A DNA stretch of 64,000 nt from Magnetospirillum molischianum DSM 120 (GCF_000294655.1 NZ_CAHP01000020.1:1-64000); one strand, 5' to 3'; counted from the stretch's first letter, positions 53,695 through 62,746 are shown. Translations and numbers: made by a program. Notes: generated from the sequence alone by a model not told the origin.

Positions 53695-53725
53695 GACGAT
53701 AGGGCTCCCGCGACAATGTGCGAAC

Positions 53726-53744
53726 GAGACTGATTATCAATTCT
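53726..53744. promoter_or_regulatory. Possible Fur box before the final NRPS gene
   Basis: On the minus strand a GATAATCA core is flanked by partial matches, 13 of 19 positions against the Fur consensus, centred about 40 bases before the start at 53694. It is in the short gap between the efflux operon and the biosynthetic operon. Weak on its own, but in the position expected for iron control. Confidence 0.4.
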
Positions 53745-53791
53745 GTGCGAGCATAAGGCCCGTTCCGTCCAGCTCTCTCGCCGAAACGGTG

Positions 53792-55276
53792 CTAGTCTTT
53801 AACCGTATCGGTATTTTTCCTTCCTGGATGGTCGCTGTTTGGAGCGGGCTCTGTCCACCCCAGCCCAAGGGCTGTCTGCAAAGCGGCGTAATCGCGGGTC
53901 AGGTCAGCCTCGGCTTCGGATAGGGCGGCGGCAGCCGTCACCCGCTGGTCCTCGGCGTCGAGACGCTGGAGAGTGTTAGCGGTGCCCCCCTGTTCGCGCT
54001 GCCGGAGCAGGCTCACCGCGCGTTCGGCTGCCGCCAGGGTACGAGCCTGACCGGCTACCCGCTCGCGGCTGGCCTGGAAGAGAGCCAGGGCGTCTTCGGC
54101 ATCGCGCAGGGCGGCTAGCACCACGCCGCGATAGCGGGCTTCGGTCTCGTCGCGCAGAGCTTCGGCCTGGGCCTGTTTGGCCTCAGCCCGGCCAAAATCG
54201 AATAGAGCCCATTCGATGCGCGGCAAGGCGAAGAGCATCGGATCGTCGAGTTGACCCAGGCTGGACAGGTCGGTGCCGCCGACGCCGAGGGTACCGAGCA
54301 GGGTGAGCTTGGGGAAGCGCGCGGCGGCTGCGATGCCGATCATGGCGGTATCGGCCGCCAGCGTCCGTTCGGCGGCGCGGATATCCGGCCGCCGCCGCAG
54401 CAACGTGGCCGGGTCTCCCACCGTCACCGTCGTCGGAGGTAGCGGCGGCGAGGTGGGCGAAGCCAGTTCGGTATCAAGTGCGCCTGGGGCTTCTCCTATC
54501 AGCACCGCCAGCGCGTCTAGCCGTGCTGCTATTTCCGCTTCCAACTGGGCGGCGCGAATGCGTGGTTCTTCGATCCGCATCCGCTGGCGCTCGATCTCCA
54601 CCTCGCTGGCGATGCCCTGATTGTAGCGTTGCCGCAGCAGGTCGAACCCTTGGCGGCGAAGGGCCTCGCTCTCCCGCGCCAGGGCCAGCCGCCGCTGACG
54701 GTCGCGCAGGGCGACATAGGTCCGCGTCAGGTCGGCCGATAACGACAGCCGGGCATCGTCCAGGCTGGCCTCTGTCGCCTCGATCTGCGCGGTGGCGGCT
54801 TCGACGCCCCGGCGCTGACGGCCGAACAAATCGACCTCCCAATTGGCATTGAAGCCGAGGCTGTAATAATCGAAATCGCTCTTCCCGTCTTTGTCGCTGT
54901 CACCGTCGCGGATCGCGCCGAAATCGACCCCGGACGTATGACCATGCAGGTACAGCGCCTGGGTGCCAACCGTTGGGCGCAGGTCGGCGGTGCGGGCGGC
55001 TAGAACCGCCCGTGCCGCACGGGTCCGCGCCACTGTCGCGGCCAGATCGGGGTTGATGGCCAGCGCTCGCATCATCAGCGAGTCGAGCTGTGGGTCAGCC
55101 AACAGCTCCCACCAGCGCGTCAGTGGTGGTGGCGGCACCATCTCGGCCGGAGTGGCGCGGGCGAAGCCGGTGGCCGTGGTCAAAACGGGGGGCGGTCCGG
55201 CATAGTCCGGCCCGAGCAGACAGCCGGGCAGGCACAGTGCCAGAGCCAGCCAGACGAGGCGACGTGGATCAGTCAT
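53792..55276 (-). CDS. Outer membrane efflux lipoprotein (NodT/OprM-type, TolC family)
   Basis: The 494-residue protein has a lipoprotein signal (LALALCLPGCLLGPDYAGP, lipobox Cys). Two OEP repeats of long helices and short beta strands follow, for example ARAVLAARTADLRPTVGTQA and LLRRRPDIRAAERTLAADTA, the latter typical of NodT-type channels. It forms the outer membrane exit duct of a tripartite pump. It follows the EmrB-like gene by one base, and together with the EmrA-like gene it makes a complete exporter, presumably for the newly made siderophore. Confidence 0.88.
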   Translation of the reverse strand: MTDPRRLVWLALALCLPGCLLGPDYAGPPPVLTTATGFARATPAEMVPPPPLTRWWELLADPQLDSLMMRALAINPDLAATVARTRAARAVLAARTADLRPTVGTQALYLHGHTSGVDFGAIRDGDSDKDGKSDFDYYSLGFNANWEVDLFGRQRRGVEAATAQIEATEASLDDARLSLSADLTRTYVALRDRQRRLALARESEALRRQGFDLLRQRYNQGIASEVEIERQRMRIEEPRIRAAQLEAEIAARLDALAVLIGEAPGALDTELASPTSPPLPPTTVTVGDPATLLRRRPDIRAAERTLAADTAMIGIAAAARFPKLTLLGTLGVGGTDLSSLGQLDDPMLFALPRIEWALFDFGRAEAKQAQAEALRDETEARYRGVVLAALRDAEDALALFQASRERVAGQARTLAAAERAVSLLRQREQGGTANTLQRLDAEDQRVTAAAALSEAEADLTRDYAALQTALGLGWTEPAPNSDHPGRKNTDTVKD

Positions 55277-55277
55277 C

Positions 55278-56789
55278 TCAGTCCGCCGCGGAGCGCAGGG
55301 GACGCAGGAACAGCGCCAGCAGGGCCACGGCGGCGACGCCGCTGCCCAGCAGCCAGAACAGATCGTTGTAGGTCATCACCAATGCCTGTTTGTGGATTTG
55401 GCCGGCCAAAGAGAACAGACCTAAGACGGGATCGCCCTGTCCCCACTGATCGAGGGCGGCGGCGGTAGACTCGGCATTGGCCGACACCATTTCCTCGATG
55501 TGGCGGCTGTGTAGCCAGAAGCGCTGGTCCTGGAGGGTGGCGATACCGGCAAGGGCGACCGATCCCCCTATGTTGCGGGCGGCATTGAACAGGCCGGAAG
55601 CGTCGCCGGCCTGTTCGGGCGGGACCGAACTCATCGCCGCTTGATTAAGGAACAGGATCGCCAGCACCTGCCCGACTCCGCGCAGCAACTGCGACAGCGC
55701 AAAATCAGAGCCGACCGAATCGATCGTCATGGTGGTTTCCAGCCAGCAACTAACCGCCATCGTCAGCAGGCCGAACCCGACCGCCAGCCGGACGTCAAGC
55801 CTGCGCATCAGCAGCGGTGTCAGCGGCATCAGCACCAAGGAGGGCACCCCGCCCAGTAGCACGATCTGCCCTGCCTGTAGGGCGTTGTAATCGGCAATGG
55901 CCGCCAGAAACTGGGGGATCAGGTAGGAGGTTCCGTACAACACCATCCCGAGCAAGATGCCCATCATCACCACGCTGCCGAACTGACGATCGAGCAGCAG
56001 GTTCAGCCGGATTACCGGCCGGGCCGCCAGCTTCTGCCCGGCCAGTAGCAGCAGAAAGCCGAGGCCGGAGGCCAGGGCGAGGCGGAGGATAAGGGGCGAA
56101 TCAAACCATTGCTCGCGCTGCCCCTCTTCCAGAACAACCGTCAGGCAGCCGAGGCCGAGGGTCATGCCGATGATGCCGAGCCAGTCGGCCTCGCGGATCA
56201 GGTTGGGATTGGCCCGTTCGTGCCGCAGCCCGGCTAGAAGTAGCGCGCCCAGAGCGAGGCCGATCGGCAGATTGATGAAGAAGGCGTGGCGCCAACTGGT
56301 CGCCTCGGTCAAGGCACCGCCGACCAGAGGCCCCAGCACCGGGCCGAGGATTGCGGTCATACCGAACAGGGCATTGCCCATCATCTGCTGGTGCCGCGGC
56401 AAGCGGGTGGCGATGATGGTCATTGCTGTGGGGATCATCGCTCCGCCGCTGAGACCCTGGCCGCTGCGGCCGAGGATCATCATTTCGAGCGAGGTGGATA
56501 AACCGCACAGGATCGAGAAGGCGGTGAACAGCCCCGCCACCAGCAGCAGGAAGGTGCGCAGCCCGAGCAGGCGGACCAGCCAGGCGCTGAGCGGGATGAT
56601 GATGATCTCGGCGACCAGATAGGCGGTGCTGATCCAGGTGCCCTCGGTGGCGCTGGCACCGATCTCGCCCTGGATCGTCGGCAGGGCGGCGTTGACGATT
56701 GAGATATCGAGGGTGGCCATGAAGGCTCCCAACGTGCCGGCGATTACGGCCAGCCAGGCACCGGGCGCGGCCCGCTCCGGGGTGTTCAT
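55278..56789 (-). CDS. EmrB-like MFS exporter (DHA2, 14 helices)
   Basis: The 503-residue protein starts with FMATLDISIVNAALPTIQGE (motif D1) and WISTAYLVAEIIIIPLSAWL, has GPVLGPLVGGALTEATSWRH (motif C region) and about 14 helices, as in EmrB. It uses the proton gradient and needs the EmrA-like adaptor encoded just upstream, whose stop its start overlaps by four bases. Placement inside the siderophore locus suggests siderophore secretion. It is a distant relative of the DHA2 gene at 10267. Confidence 0.88.
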   Translation of the reverse strand: MNTPERAAPGAWLAVIAGTLGAFMATLDISIVNAALPTIQGEIGASATEGTWISTAYLVAEIIIIPLSAWLVRLLGLRTFLLLVAGLFTAFSILCGLSTSLEMMILGRSGQGLSGGAMIPTAMTIIATRLPRHQQMMGNALFGMTAILGPVLGPLVGGALTEATSWRHAFFINLPIGLALGALLLAGLRHERANPNLIREADWLGIIGMTLGLGCLTVVLEEGQREQWFDSPLILRLALASGLGFLLLLAGQKLAARPVIRLNLLLDRQFGSVVMMGILLGMVLYGTSYLIPQFLAAIADYNALQAGQIVLLGGVPSLVLMPLTPLLMRRLDVRLAVGFGLLTMAVSCWLETTMTIDSVGSDFALSQLLRGVGQVLAILFLNQAAMSSVPPEQAGDASGLFNAARNIGGSVALAGIATLQDQRFWLHSRHIEEMVSANAESTAAALDQWGQGDPVLGLFSLAGQIHKQALVMTYNDLFWLLGSGVAAVALLALFLRPLRSAAD

Positions 56790-57883
56790 CGCACTCCGCC
56801 CGCCTGGGCCAGCCGGGTTAGTTCGTCGCGGGCCGATCGGGTATCGACCTCGGCCTCGACTGACAGTCCGGGCACCAGCAGGGCCTGCACCGAGGCTGCG
56901 GCCTCGATCGCTATCCGCACCGGGACCCGCTGGACGATCTTGGTGAAATTGCCGGTCGCGTTCTGGGGTGGCAGCAGCGAGAATTGTGCCCCGGTGCCGG
57001 GAGAAATGCTGGTCACCCGGCCGACGATCTCGACGTTGGGTAGAGCATCGACTTCGATCCGCACCGGCTGGCCGATCCGCATCAGGCCGACCTGGGTTTC
57101 CTTGAAGTTGGCCTCGACATACAACCGGCCGAGCGGCACCACCGCCATCATCCGCTGGCCGGTCTGGGCGTATTGGCCGGTGCGAACGGTGAGGTTGCCG
57201 ATTCGGCCATCAGTGCTGGCGGTAATAAGGCTGGCCTCGACGTTGATTGTGGCCACACGCAGCCGTGCCTCGGCGGCGCGGGCCTGGGCCTCGGCCTGAG
57301 CGACACCGGCCTCCAGTGCGGTTACCCGTCGTTCGGCGCTGGCCAGCGCGGCGTGGTGGCCAGCCAACTCGGCGTTGGCCTGACGCGCCTCGGTGCGCAG
57401 TCGCGCTAGTTGCTGCCGGGTTTCCGCCCCGGAGGCGACCAGGGGTTCGTAGCGCACCGCCTCGGCCTCGGCAAAGCGGGCGCTTTCCTGGGCCGCGTCG
57501 AGCCGTGCTCGGGCCTGGGCGATTGCCGCCTGCTGCTCGCGGATCTGAGCCCGTGTGCTATCGGCCTGGGCGCGGGCCATCCCGATCTCGGCTTCGGCCT
57601 GGGCTGCCTGGGCGCGGTAGTCGCGGGCGTCGATCCGCACCAGCGGGTCACCGTACTGGACGTCCTGGTTGGCGCGGACCAGCACCTGCTCGACGATCCC
57701 GGCGACCTTAGAGGAGACCGTCACCGAATCTGCCTGAACATAAGCGTTATTGGTCGATTGGAAATAGCGACCGTGGGTCTGGTGGTAGATCTGGCCAGCG
57801 GCGATCAGCACGGCGACTCCGCCGACCAGGGCGAGGGCCACGACCTTTTTCTTGTGTGTGGGGGGCGTTCGAGGGTCGGCCAT
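56786..57883 (-). CDS. EmrA-like membrane fusion protein (HlyD family)
   Basis: The protein has a short cytoplasmic start, one membrane helix (KVVALALVGGVAVLIAAGQI) and then the lipoyl half motif TNNAYVQADSVTVSSKVAGI. A long Ala/Gln/Glu-rich coiled-coil hairpin (about 95-220) and GRIGNLTVRTGQYAQTGQRM complete the typical EmrA pattern. It links the EmrB-like pump to the outer membrane channel. The start is uncertain: ATGs at 57883, 57892 and 57910 and a start at 57949 are in frame, none with a strong ribosome site. Confidence 0.85.
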   Translation of the reverse strand: MADPRTPPTHKKKVVALALVGGVAVLIAAGQIYHQTHGRYFQSTNNAYVQADSVTVSSKVAGIVEQVLVRANQDVQYGDPLVRIDARDYRAQAAQAEAEIGMARAQADSTRAQIREQQAAIAQARARLDAAQESARFAEAEAVRYEPLVASGAETRQQLARLRTEARQANAELAGHHAALASAERRVTALEAGVAQAEAQARAAEARLRVATINVEASLITASTDGRIGNLTVRTGQYAQTGQRMMAVVPLGRLYVEANFKETQVGLMRIGQPVRIEVDALPNVEIVGRVTSISPGTGAQFSLLPPQNATGNFTKIVQRVPVRIAIEAAASVQALLVPGLSVEAEVDTRSARDELTRLAQAGGVR

Positions 57884-58014
57884 CGGGTCCATCCGGCGCG
57901 GGGAAAGCATCGGCGGCGATGATCGGGGATGCGCGCAGTCGGACTCCACCCGGATCGGGCCGGGGCCGACCCTGATCGGCTCAAAAACGGAAGAGGCGGA
58001 CTCCGCCTGGATAC

Positions 58015-58935
58015 TCAGGAGGAGCGTTTGAGGGCGGAGGGATTGATACCGAACTGCTTACGGAAAGCGGCTGCAAAGTGGCTGGCGTTGGTGTAGCCGA
58101 GTTCGGAGGCGATCCCCAGTACCGAGGATTCTCCCTGGCTCAGGCGGTGGTGGGCCTCGTACATCCGCTCGCGCTGGAACAGGCCGTAGATGCTGCTGTC
58201 GAACAGTTGGCGGAAGCCGCGTTTCAATCTTGGTGCACTCAGATGAACCTCGCGGGCGAGATCGGCGATCGTCGGCGGCTGGCTGAGGTCGGCGAGCAGG
58301 CGGTCGCGAGCCCGCACCAGCTTACGCCGTTCTGCTGGCGGGATCACGGCGGCGGGAGGGGTGTGGGTTTCCAGCGCCAGCCCGACCAGGGTCAGGCTCT
58401 GGCCCAGCAGCCAGAGCGGCGGGCGTCGTTCCGCCCCATCAACCAGTCCAGCCGCTGCCGCCGTCAGTTCGGCCGCCGCCCGCCCGGCGGCGACGCAGCG
58501 GCCGGAACCGAGCGCGCGCTGGAGCGAGGTATCAATGCCGTCGCACCACGGCTCGAACAGATCGGGGCGGATCATCACCGTCACGCTTTCAACCTGATCC
58601 TGTTGGCTGAACCGACCCCGGCAGCCGGGATTGAAGCTGATGCAACTGCCGCCCGCCTCAACTAGATGCTCGCGCCCGCCGCCATCCTCGAACCGCAGCC
58701 ACGACCGGCCACGTAGGGTGAAAGTAAAATGAATTCGCTCGCTATCGTCGCGGATAGTCATGTCGAGCGGTCGGCTAAACCGTCCCCGCCATATCAGCAG
58801 TTCGATCCCGTCCTGTAGACGGCGTGTGATCAGGTCGCAGGCCGAGGCCGAATCGAGCCGCAGTACTGAAACATCGCGCAACAGAGCCGAGGCGGGGATC
58901 TCTGGCTGGATCGGGCCGGGTGGCAGAAATGACAT
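58015..58935 (-). CDS. AraC-family regulator, YbtA/PchR-like (copy 2)
   Basis: 306 residues from the ATG at 58935, which follows AAGGAGAG. The N-terminal part is a sensing domain (IHFTFTLRGRSWLRFEDGGG). The C-terminus has the AraC double helix-turn-helix with TIADLAREVHLSAPRLKRGF, RQLFDSSIYGLFQRERMYEA and LGYTNASHFAAAFRKQFGIN. It closely parallels the regulator at 37708 (same SSIYGLFQ and FRKQFGI motifs), so the locus carries two paralogs. It is the outermost gene of the locus, 131 bases before the efflux operon, with a Fur box 38 bases upstream. Confidence 0.9.
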   Translation of the reverse strand: MSFLPPGPIQPEIPASALLRDVSVLRLDSASACDLITRRLQDGIELLIWRGRFSRPLDMTIRDDSERIHFTFTLRGRSWLRFEDGGGREHLVEAGGSCISFNPGCRGRFSQQDQVESVTVMIRPDLFEPWCDGIDTSLQRALGSGRCVAAGRAAAELTAAAAGLVDGAERRPPLWLLGQSLTLVGLALETHTPPAAVIPPAERRKLVRARDRLLADLSQPPTIADLAREVHLSAPRLKRGFRQLFDSSIYGLFQRERMYEAHHRLSQGESSVLGIASELGYTNASHFAAAFRKQFGINPSALKRSS

Positions 58936-58972
58936 GGCCTCTCTCCTTCGCCATGCGGTGCGGGCGCCAAAA

Positions 58973-58991
58973 GATAGTGACAATCATTCTC
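58973..58991. promoter_or_regulatory. Fur box before AraC-type regulator 2
   Basis: GATAGTGACAATCATTCTC matches the Fur consensus at 16 of 19 positions and lies 38-56 bases upstream of the regulator start at 58935. This supports iron repression of the regulator and, through it, of the whole locus. Confidence 0.75.
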
Positions 58992-59416
58992 ACTAATATC
59001 CCGCTTTCACGCCCGCGTCCAGGTCCGCAACTGGCGGCGATGGCGTTCGTTCGCCTGACCTTCAAAAGGCTGCGTCATAAGTTTTTTCGAGTTGGCGGGC
59101 TGGCCGAACGGGCGGTGTTACGCGGCGAGTTGGTCGGAATTTTCGACATGGCGACGGAATTTCGGAGGCACCGAAGGCCAGATGTTATAACGAAAGGGCT
59201 TGCGAGCCAACGCAACCACCATTTCAATATAAATCAAGGCGTTAGCTCCATGGCTAACGCCTTTTTGGCGTCCACAGCCTGCCGCAGGTAACACATAGGT
59301 GACACACGAAAGCGTATGTGATGCGGGAGAGCCTCTCGCCGCACGCGCTTGACCCCCGTCCCGACATTGCTGCCAAGGGGTGCCCGATTTTCGAATTTCG
59401 AGCGGGACGGAACCCC
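58992..59416. other. Right border of the siderophore locus, no recognised gene
   Basis: About 425 bases with no convincing gene. A minus-strand stretch reading EMVVALARKPFRYNIWPSVP and PKFRRHVENSDQLAA looks protein-like, but I do not recognise it and it has no clear start, so it may be a relic. A strong terminator lies inside (59236-59265). The region separates the GC-rich siderophore genes from ordinary chromosomal genes. Confidence 0.4.
59236..59265 (+). terminator. Strong intrinsic terminator
   Basis: An 11-bp perfect stem (aaggcgttagc / gctaacgcctt) with a 6-base loop is followed by a run of T on the plus strand. By symmetry the 5' side offers only a short A run for the minus strand. The gene it ends is not clear, because no plus-strand gene was recognised immediately upstream. 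Confidence 0.75.
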
Positions 59417-59619
59417 ATGGCCGGCAAGACCTCTCTTTCTCCTGAAACCCTGATTGCCCTGGGTACAGACGTGCTTGCCCGGTTGATCCTGGAAGAGGCG
59501 GAGGGGGGGATAACCCGCCTTCCCGCAAGCGGGTCAAGGCAGCCCTCCAAACGATCCGTGTCGATCTTGCCGCGCTTAATCCCGCCGCTTCCGTGGGTCT
59601 GGCATTTCGGCGTGCATGA
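59417..59619 (+). pseudogene. DUF6880-like short gene with a frameshift in a poly-G run
   Basis: From the ATG at 59417 the frame reads MAGKTSLSPETLIALGTDVL and ARLILEEAEG, like the start of DUF6880-type proteins. At a run of G (about 59501-59510) the sense shifts into another frame: SRKRVKAALQTIRVDLAALN, PAASVGLAFRRA, then a stop at 59617. The joined product would be about 67 residues, far shorter than full DUF6880 proteins, so it is a fragment or a short relative. The break may be real, a phase-variable tract or a sequencing error. A terminator follows at 59673. Confidence 0.45.
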
Positions 59620-59672
59620 CACGGAACGACCTCGATCCAGAGGTTGAGAATGGGCTTTGTTGTGACGCTGGG

Positions 59673-59702
59673 GGGCGGCCGTTATGGCCGCCCTTTCTTT
59701 TT
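59673..59702 (+). terminator. Intrinsic terminator
   Basis: An 8-bp all-GC stem (gggcggcc / ggccgccc) with a 5-base loop is followed by tttcttttt on the plus strand. It fits the end of the DUF6880-like gene and also separates it from the convergent stress protein gene. Confidence 0.75.
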
Positions 59703-59705
59703 CGC

Positions 59706-60575
59706 TCAGTGGCACATCAAGCAGTGGATCGGCGCGCGGTCGATGACGTGGCGGGTCACGCCGCCCAAGATCAACTGGCGCAGGCGAGAGTGGGTATAGG
59801 CCCCCATCACCAGGAGATCAGCTCCACTGGTCGTGGCTTGGCGCAATAGCTCCGCGGCGGCTTGCGATGTCGGTGCCTGTGACACCAAAGTCGAAGCCGT
59901 GATGCCGTTCCAAGCCAGATAGGCCGCCAGCTCGCCAGCCGGAGCGGCCACACTACCATAGGCATGTTCAGTGACCGTTAGGATGGTCACCGTTTCGGCC
60001 TCGCGCAGGAACGGCATGGCCCAAGCGACGGCGCTGCTGGCTTCGGCGCTGCCGTTCCAGGCGATGGCGACCGAACGGCCGAACGGGACCGGTGGCCGGG
60101 CCGGACATAACAACAGCGGACGCCCGGCCGTCAGGAGAGCGGCGTTCAGCGTTGTCATCGCCGGAATTTCCTCGTCTCCGGCGGGATGGCCGCAGACAAT
60201 CAGGTCGGAGAGCCGACCCCGGCGGACCACTTCGTCCTCCTCGCGTCCAGTCAGATCGATCCATTCCGCCGACAGGCCCGGAACTGGAGCCTGAGCCAAT
60301 GGCGCGTCGAAACGGGTGCGTGCCGCTTCAAAGGATTGACGAGCGATCTCTGCCCGCTTGGCAGCTTGGGCTTCGGCCATTGAAATCATCTCATCGACCA
60401 TCGCGGCCGACAATCCTTCGCCGATCAGCGGCACCGCCAGTGCCGGGTCGGTGCGGACGTGGAGGGCGGTGACATGGCTGCTAAAGCGCCGCCCCAAGGT
60501 GAGTGCGGCGTCGAGAACGCCCACAGTCGTACCGGCATCGCCGACGGGAACCAGAATGGTTCGGAACGCAGACAT
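59706..60575 (-). CDS. Universal stress protein with two Usp domains
   Basis: 289 residues from the ATG at 60575, which follows GGGGAGGT. Two Usp folds are present: residues 1-150 (FRTILVPVGDAGTTVGVLDA, DLIVCGHPAGDEEIP) and 155-289 (SVAIAWNGSAEASSAVAWAM, GADLLVMGAYTHSRLRQLIL). GGVTRHVI in the second domain completes the ATP-binding GxxG-type motif. Such tandem Usp proteins are cytoplasmic and respond to starvation or oxidative stress. It is transcribed alone. It ends close to a convergent terminator. Confidence 0.88.
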   Translation of the reverse strand: MSAFRTILVPVGDAGTTVGVLDAALTLGRRFSSHVTALHVRTDPALAVPLIGEGLSAAMVDEMISMAEAQAAKRAEIARQSFEAARTRFDAPLAQAPVPGLSAEWIDLTGREEDEVVRRGRLSDLIVCGHPAGDEEIPAMTTLNAALLTAGRPLLLCPARPPVPFGRSVAIAWNGSAEASSAVAWAMPFLREAETVTILTVTEHAYGSVAAPAGELAAYLAWNGITASTLVSQAPTSQAAAELLRQATTSGADLLVMGAYTHSRLRQLILGGVTRHVIDRAPIHCLMCH

Positions 60576-60657
60576 CGTTACCTCCCCCATAGTCTTGTCC
60601 AGTCATTATGCGCTGGTGTGGCCCCGATGCAAATTCACCATTGCCGCAGGAGAGGTA

Positions 60658-62187
60658 TTACAAACCGAGGAGGATGCGGGCAGCAGCCAGGGTGGCGGGC
60701 TTGTCCTGACCGCTGTCGATCCTGGCCCAGGCAATCGGGCCGGTCGAATAGGTAAGCTGGCGCGACAGTACTTCGGGCGTCGCGTCGGAGACATCGGGGC
60801 GCCGCTGCACGATTCGCGCGGCGGCGATCTCCGGGGCAACCTCCAGCCAGAACCCGGTGAAGGGCAGGGCGACCGTGGTGGCGATGGCCTCAATCGTGGC
60901 CCGCTGTTCTGGCTTTGCAAAGACCGCGTCGGCGATCACCGGCACACCGGCAGCCAGGAGGTGGGCGCAGGTCTCCACCATTGTTCGATAGGTGCGGTCG
61001 GTGACGGCTTCGTTATAGCTTTCCGGTCCCAGCCGACAATCGGGCGCGACCCCCAGAAGCTGTTTACGCACGGCGTCGCTGCGCACCACCACCGCGCCCG
61101 GCACACCGAGAAGCGGGGCCAGGTCGCGGCCCAGCCGGGATTTTCCGCTCCCCGATAATCCCCCCACCGCGACGAGGCGCGGCGGGGGGGGCACCAGATA
61201 GGCGCGGGCGGCGGCGAGATAGGCCTTCGCCTCGGCTCCCTGGCGCTCCCGCACCGGCGTGTCAGTCGTCGCTGCGGCGGACGTGGCGAGAACCATGGCG
61301 CGGATCGCGGCTCGCAGGGACAGGAACAAGGGCAGGGCCGCAGTCCCGTCATAGTCTCCAGTCCGGTCGAGATAGCGATTCATCACCCGGCAGGCCAACG
61401 CCCGCTGGCCGCGATGGTTGAGGTCCATCAGCAGGAACGCGAGGTCATAGAACAGGTCGATGCAGGATAAATTTTCCGAGAACTCGATCGCGTCGAACAG
61501 GGTCGGGCGACCTTCGACCAGACAGATATTGCCAAGATGAAGATCGCCGTGACAGGCGCGAACCAGCCCGGCTTCGCGGCGTCTCTCCAACAGCGGTGAC
61601 AATCGGTCGAGCGCAGACCGCGTTGCAGCGTCGAGCGCCTTGATCTCGGCTTCGTCCAGGATCGCCGGGACGCAGGCACGCAGCGCTTCGGAATTGCTGT
61701 CGATCACCCTGGCGATCTCGGCGCGCCCGCCTTTGTCCCGCCGGATTGGGGCGTTGGCATGACAGGCGGCCACCGCATCGGTCAATCCGTCGATCAGATC
61801 GGTATTGAGGCCGCCGGACTCGATCATCCGGTCGAACAGGGTCGCCTGATCAAAGCGGTGCATTGCCACAACCCACTCTTCCGCTGGACCGGCTCCATCG
61901 AAGGCCAGCGTCCCGTCTGCTTCGCGGGTAATCGCCACAACCCGCAGATAGAGATCTGGAGCGGTGCGGCGGTTGATGGTCAGTTCGGCTTCACAGGCAT
62001 CCCGTCGTGCCGTCAGGGTGGTGAAATCGAGAAAAGACAGACGCACCGCTTTCTTCAATTTGAAAACGCGGTCGCCAGCCAGGAATAAGGTAGAAATGTG
62101 GGTGTCGATCCGCTCGACCGGAACCCCGCCGTGGTTCGCCGGATTAGCCAGAAAGTCGATCACCGGGCATTGCGACGGGGCATCCAT
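60658..62187 (-). CDS. Bifunctional APH-like and P-loop kinase protein
   Basis: A 509-residue fusion. Residues 1-320 are an aminoglycoside phosphotransferase-like fold with ACHGDLHLGNICLVEGRPTL and a following FDAIEFSENL metal-binding Asp. Residues 335-509 are a P-loop kinase with Walker A AVGGLSGSGKSRLGRDLAPL and a VVRSDAVRKQLLG segment. This two-part protein is widespread in proteobacteria and its substrate is unknown; antibiotic resistance should not be assumed. The ATG at 62187 lies 4 bases after the dcd stop, so they form an operon. Confidence 0.85.
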   Translation of the reverse strand: MDAPSQCPVIDFLANPANHGGVPVERIDTHISTLFLAGDRVFKLKKAVRLSFLDFTTLTARRDACEAELTINRRTAPDLYLRVVAITREADGTLAFDGAGPAEEWVVAMHRFDQATLFDRMIESGGLNTDLIDGLTDAVAACHANAPIRRDKGGRAEIARVIDSNSEALRACVPAILDEAEIKALDAATRSALDRLSPLLERRREAGLVRACHGDLHLGNICLVEGRPTLFDAIEFSENLSCIDLFYDLAFLLMDLNHRGQRALACRVMNRYLDRTGDYDGTAALPLFLSLRAAIRAMVLATSAAATTDTPVRERQGAEAKAYLAAARAYLVPPPPRLVAVGGLSGSGKSRLGRDLAPLLGVPGAVVVRSDAVRKQLLGVAPDCRLGPESYNEAVTDRTYRTMVETCAHLLAAGVPVIADAVFAKPEQRATIEAIATTVALPFTGFWLEVAPEIAAARIVQRRPDVSDATPEVLSRQLTYSTGPIAWARIDSGQDKPATLAAARILLGL

Positions 62188-62191
62188 CGGG

Positions 62192-62746
62192 CTACAGCCG
62201 GGGGAGGGTGACGCCCCTTTGACCTTGGTATTTGCCCGAACGGTCGCCATACGAGGTTTCGCAGGTCGAGTGACCCTTCAGAAAAATAAACTGACAGGCG
62301 CCTTCGTTGGCGTAGATCCGCGCCGGAAGCGGAGTGGTGTTGGAGAATTCGAGGGTCACATGCCCTTCCCACTCGGGTTCGAGCGGGGTGACATTGACGA
62401 TGATTCCGCAGCGGGCATAGGTCGATTTGCCCAGGCAGATCACCAGGACGTCGCGGGGGATACGGAAATATTCGACGGTGCGGGCCAGCGCGAAGCTGTT
62501 CGGCGGAATGACGCAGACGTCGGTGTCGCGATCGACGAAGCTGGCTGACGAAAAATCCTTGGGATCGACGATGGCCGAATCGACGTTGGTGAAAATCTTG
62601 AACTCGCGGCTGACTCGGGCGTCATAGCCGTAAGAGGACAAGCCATACGATATCACGCCGTCGCGCTGTAGCTTCTCGGTGAAGGGTTCGATCATGCGGG
62701 CGCTATGGGCCTGCTCTCGAATCCAACTGTCGGGCATCACGGACAT
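62192..62746 (-). CDS. dcd: dCTP deaminase
   Basis: Dcd converts dCTP to dUTP for thymidylate synthesis. The 184-residue protein has [80 protein letters not shown] and [20 protein letters not shown]. These cover the whole conserved core including the KSTYAR and E-A-G..Q segments. Length is normal. It precedes the APH-kinase fusion in the same operon. Confidence 0.96.
   Translation of the reverse strand: MSVMPDSWIREQAHSARMIEPFTEKLQRDGVISYGLSSYGYDARVSREFKIFTNVDSAIVDPKDFSSASFVDRDTDVCVIPPNSFALARTVEYFRIPRDVLVICLGKSTYARCGIIVNVTPLEPEWEGHVTLEFSNTTPLPARIYANEGACQFIFLKGHSTCETSYGDRSGKYQGQRGVTLPRL

Noticed and set aside
60658-62187. Antibiotic (aminoglycoside) resistance gene
   Set aside because: The APH-like fold is fused to a P-loop kinase, a widespread family of unknown substrate next to dcd; nothing indicates a resistance role.
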